NCBI GenBank assembly: GCA_964036045.1 | Contig: OZ038384.1 | Location: 26,294,351-26,358,350, forward strand | Length of the DNA stretch: 64,000 bases | DNA from: Eutreptiella sp. 'Long Island Sound 2002' | Lineage: Eukaryota; Euglenozoa; Euglenophyceae; Eutreptiales; Eutreptiaceae | Reading direction: 5' to 3' | In this document: piece by piece, positions 61,156 through 64,000 of the stretch | How positions within the stretch are numbered: the stretch's first letter is position 1 | Layout of the letters: each line of letters begins with the position of its first letter | Position numbers and translations under genes: made by a program | The notes under the pieces: model-generated | The model's database searches: none | What the model saw: only the letters and a program-made list of their open reading frames with translations | Told to the model about the DNA's origin: nothing

Positions 61156-64000
61156 TCAGTTCCTAGCTTTAGTCTTGGAGGCAAGCGTCTCAGCGAGCCT
61201 CAACAACTCACCAAGGTTGTTCTGGGACAAGTAGTCAACCAGAACTGAGTTTAGGTGTCCCTCAGGTAGAACAAATGCAGAGAAGGGCTCCCAGGTGGCC
61301 TCTTCGACTCCAAACCCTTCCCAGAGGGTGAGGAAGCGCCAACCCTGGCGATAGCGGTGGCGTAGGACAGACTTCACCAGGTAGAAGCCCTCCTTAGCCA
61401 TCTCCTCGGCGTTCATGTCGGGAAGTTCACCTTCAACTTCCATAGGGCTGGCAGCCCCTTGTAGGTCCAGAGCGGCGATTTCCTCGTCGTTCAGCTCCCA
61501 CTCCTCCCCACAGAGGTCTTCAGGATCATGGTAGCGCTTCAGGTGTTGAGCGGCGCACACCAGCGTCCCCCCTAGACGGGGAGAACACCGCACCGTGATA
61601 CGGTGACCATCCACAGATAGAATCTTGTACGGCCCGAAGTATGGGTCATCGCTGGTAGAGCGAGGCCAGGCGGGTAGTCGACTGTGGTGCACCAGCACCC
61701 AGTCCCCCTCTTGGTAGGTGGCCGGTACTCGGTGCTTGTTCTTCTTGTTCCACTGACGCTCCCTCACTCTCTGGAGCATAGCCTTGGCCTTGTCCACCTT
61801 CGCTTGTTGCTCTTGGACCCACTCACCCACAGAAGAATGGGTGTCCTCTGGATAGGGGGCATGTAGGAACCACGCCGGGCGCCCCATGAATAGCTCATGT
61901 GGCGAGTAGCCAGTAGCTGAACTCTCTTGGGAGTTCATCATCAAGGATATGACGGGGAGTAGTCTCACCCAGTCTCTGGTGCGTTCAGTTTTGCACCATA
62001 TCCGTACATTCTCCTTCAGGACACGAATCTGTCGCTCACATAGGGGGTTGCTCGTGTGAGAGTAGGGAATCCCCGTAGACACCTGGACATTGAGGGATCT
62101 CAGGACCCTCTTGTACCAGCCAGTATCTGAGCGTACTCGTACGTCCTCATCGGAGTTGATCTCCTTGGGCGCCCCATAGACACAAAACCACTCCTCCAGG
62201 AGTATCTTGATAGTCTCCTCTCCGGTAATGTGCTTGGTACATGGGAACACCCTGGTAAACCTGGTCAACCCACAGGTTACCACGAGGGCGAAGTCATAGC
62301 CCCCGAACTTCGGCATCTCCGTGTAGTCCACGTATAGAACACTGTTAGCACAGTGAGGGATGGGCAGGGTCGAGTAGAGACCTCTGTCCCTGATATCCCC
62401 TGGTTTACAGGACCTGCACGGGCACTTGTTGACGATAGGCAGGAGCGTCTTCCGCAGCTGGTCGTCAGTCCACGTAGTGTGGAACCACTGCTTGAACAAC
62501 CTCAGGGTACGGTCAGCACCCACATGACCACTGGACTCATGAGTCCACTTCAGCAGCGCTGGGACTCGGTCACTAGGCACCACAATGCGGTCCTCGTGCC
62601 GGAGGTAGCTCTTGTCCCGCTTCCACTGGTCTTGGTTGACCAGGAGGGGTTCAAGGCGTTTCTCCAGGCGCCGGTAGATATCCCCAAACTCCTGTAGGTA
62701 CTCCGATTGTTGGAGTCCATCCAGGGGGCGTATCATGGTCATGTTCAGGTCCAGATGTACGTCCATACGGCTGAACGCCTCCTTAGCCAGTGCTTCAGAC
62801 CGGGCACCAATCAGGGCGTCGAAGTTGTTGCGGCTGATGTAGTCGGCACACTCGTTCTTCACTCCCTGGATATGGTGTACCGTCAGCCGTAGTTGACTGA
62901 GGTAGGTCCACCAGCGCCGTAGCTTGGCCTTCTCAGGTGGGGGACCCTTCTGGAAACTGCGGACCGGTTCTTGGTCGCATAGCCAGACCACAGGGTTACT
63001 CCCCAACAGTCGTGCTTGTGAGGATAGCACCAGCATACCCGCGAGCAATTCCTGCTCATAGGTGGAGTAGTTCCCCCTGGCCTGGTTCCACTTCCAGTTC
63101 CAGTGGCCCAGAGGTACTAGGACCCACTTGTCGTCAGGGTAGCTGTGCTTGAGGGTTCCGTCTCGGTTGAGACCTTCCGTCCCCCACTGGGAAATGGCCG
63201 AGTCGAACTCCTCCTTCTCTAGTGCTTGCCATTGGAACAACGTTCCACCACCGCCCACATTGCTGGCGTCGGTCACCAGGATAATCTCCCCTTGTGCCCT
63301 AGGCACGCCCAAGCACTTAGCGTTGGCTACCTTGTCTTTGAGCTCGTCAAACGCTTGTTGCTCTTGTGGGCCCCAGCGCCAAGTAGTACTCTTCTTGATC
63401 AAGTCCGTCAGAACGGCGCTGGTATAGGTGAAGTTCTTGATGTGGCGGCGATAGAAGTTGCACGCCCCAATGAAGCTGCGTACATCATGAAGTCCTTTCT
63501 TGGGGTCTTCGTGTCGTACCTTGGCATCCATCAGGGGTTTGGCCTTAGAGGCCGCTGGGGTCCACCACCCATAGCCAACGTCAAACCCCAAGTACTGCAT
63601 GGTCTCCTGCATGAACTCACACTTCTCCAGCTTGAGTCGAGTGTGGTTCTCCTGGCAGACCGCAAAGAACTCACCCAAGAGGATTAGGTGATCCTCCTGG
63701 GTATTGGTCCCGAGGCATACATCGTCGATGTGAGCCTCCATCTGGGCCCCACGGGATATGAGCTCCTGCACCTTAGGTCTCCTTCGTAGGATGGACAAGA
63801 TCTTGTTCATCAGCTCTTGGAACAGAGCGGGTGCGTTAGCCACGCCGAATGGCACGACCTTCCACTTGAATACCCTCCCCTGAGGGGTGATGAAGGCCAG
63901 TAGTTCCTGCGCGTTGGGCGTCAGGTCCACTTGCCAGAATCCACTTCGCTTGTCCATCTTCGTCTTGTAGCGACAGGAGGCTATCTTCTCCAGGGTAGAC
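61156..64000 (-). CDS. C2 pol: reverse transcriptase, RNase H, integrase, chromodomain (partial, open)
   Basis: The frame is open from the window edge to 61156 with no stop. Counting from Met at 63957: polymerase box AHIDDVCLGTN at 75-79 (His for Tyr of YxDD); RNase H VTDASNVGGGG at 229-232, Glu 303, CDQE at about 328 and ADYISR at about 372. Integrase has zinc ligands H473, H478 and CPCRSC near 512-517, then Asp 544 (VDYTEM), Asp 603 (NSDED) and Glu 641 (CERQ). The GDWVLVHH and DPYFGPYKIL segments and a chromodomain (about 855-897, EATWEP intact) follow. This is the least damaged pol in the window and could be functional. Confidence 0.93.
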   Translation of the reverse strand, partial: STLEKIASCRYKTKMDKRSGFWQVDLTPNAQELLAFITPQGRVFKWKVVPFGVANAPALFQELMNKILSILRRRPKVQELISRGAQMEAHIDDVCLGTNTQEDHLILLGEFFAVCQENHTRLKLEKCEFMQETMQYLGFDVGYGWWTPAASKAKPLMDAKVRHEDPKKGLHDVRSFIGACNFYRRHIKNFTYTSAVLTDLIKKSTTWRWGPQEQQAFDELKDKVANAKCLGVPRAQGEIILVTDASNVGGGGTLFQWQALEKEEFDSAISQWGTEGLNRDGTLKHSYPDDKWVLVPLGHWNWKWNQARGNYSTYEQELLAGMLVLSSQARLLGSNPVVWLCDQEPVRSFQKGPPPEKAKLRRWWTYLSQLRLTVHHIQGVKNECADYISRNNFDALIGARSEALAKEAFSRMDVHLDLNMTMIRPLDGLQQSEYLQEFGDIYRRLEKRLEPLLVNQDQWKRDKSYLRHEDRIVVPSDRVPALLKWTHESSGHVGADRTLRLFKQWFHTTWTDDQLRKTLLPIVNKCPCRSCKPGDIRDRGLYSTLPIPHCANSVLYVDYTEMPKFGGYDFALVVTCGLTRFTRVFPCTKHITGEETIKILLEEWFCVYGAPKEINSDEDVRVRSDTGWYKRVLRSLNVQVSTGIPYSHTSNPLCERQIRVLKENVRIWCKTERTRDWVRLLPVISLMMNSQESSATGYSPHELFMGRPAWFLHAPYPEDTHSSVGEWVQEQQAKVDKAKAMLQRVRERQWNKKNKHRVPATYQEGDWVLVHHSRLPAWPRSTSDDPYFGPYKILSVDGHRITVRCSPRLGGTLVCAAQHLKRYHDPEDLCGEEWELNDEEIAALDLQGAASPMEVEGELPDMNAEEMAKEGFYLVKSVLRHRYRQGWRFLTLWEGFGVEEATWEPFSAFVLPEGHLNSVLVDYLSQNNLGELLRLAETLASKTKARN

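Larger units (their letters stand above)
47289..63999 (-). mobile_element. Tandem Ty3/gypsy pair C1 and C2 sharing one LTR
   Basis: The minus-strand order is C2 pol (64000-61156), LTR (60889-57834), C1 gag-pol (57732-50328), LTR (50061-47289). No second primer-binding site or LTR lies between them, so the central LTR serves as the 3' LTR of C2 and the 5' LTR of C1. Such arrays arise by recombination between LTRs of sister copies or by tandem insertion. C2 continues beyond the window. Confidence 0.85.

Overview
This is a repeat-dominated stretch of a eukaryotic nuclear genome. I find no bacterial operon, no rRNA, and no clear single-copy host gene. Chromodomain Ty3/gypsy retrotransposons, spliceosomal-type introns in a DNA transposon and CpG-type nonsense changes suggest a plant or algal lineage. 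I cannot name the taxon from sequence alone.

Layout from left to right. (1) Positions 1-5268 are the 3' part of a + strand chromodomain Ty3/gypsy element (A'). A 2.9 kb terminal-inverted-repeat element (M1, 1134-4045) sits in its 3' region, and M1 carries one exon that looks like carbamoyl-phosphate synthase. (2) Positions 5269-9843 are a damaged + strand LINE: endonuclease, half a reverse transcriptase, RNase H. (3) Positions 12364-40462 are one minus-strand Ty3/gypsy element (B) with 2.76 kb LTRs, split twice. Element D (16600-23050), a DNA transposon with two intron-containing genes, lies in its integrase. Element A (24619-34885), a full-length relative of A' with two 481 bp LTRs, lies in its reverse transcriptase/RNase H region. 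(4) Positions 40463-46865 hold a tRNA-like sequence, a decayed pogo/Tigger-like transposase, a minisatellite and a + strand gag fragment (E). (5) From 46895 to the end there is a tRNA-related repeat and then two minus-strand Ty3/gypsy elements in tandem. C1 and C2 share a central LTR (57834-60889); C1 carries nonsense and frameshift lesions, while C2 is open to the window edge.

Four features cut across the elements. Gag and protease of A, B and C1 are separated by exactly one in-frame stop at the same place, with 3' contexts (TAG GGA, TAG GGG, TGA CGG) known from programmed readthrough. All three carry an NPPF-type adenine-methylase-like block between protease and reverse transcriptase. All seem primed by the same tRNA, with a binding site matching TGGTAGCAGAGG. 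In A the gag start codon lies inside the 5' LTR and the frame runs through the primer-binding site, so its 3' LTR carries an exportable start that happens to be in frame with the interrupted B polyprotein.

Element D is the other unusual object. Every non-coding part of it, including three introns whose splice phases match, carries clusters of a 9-10 bp motif (GTTCAACCG / CGGTTGAAC).
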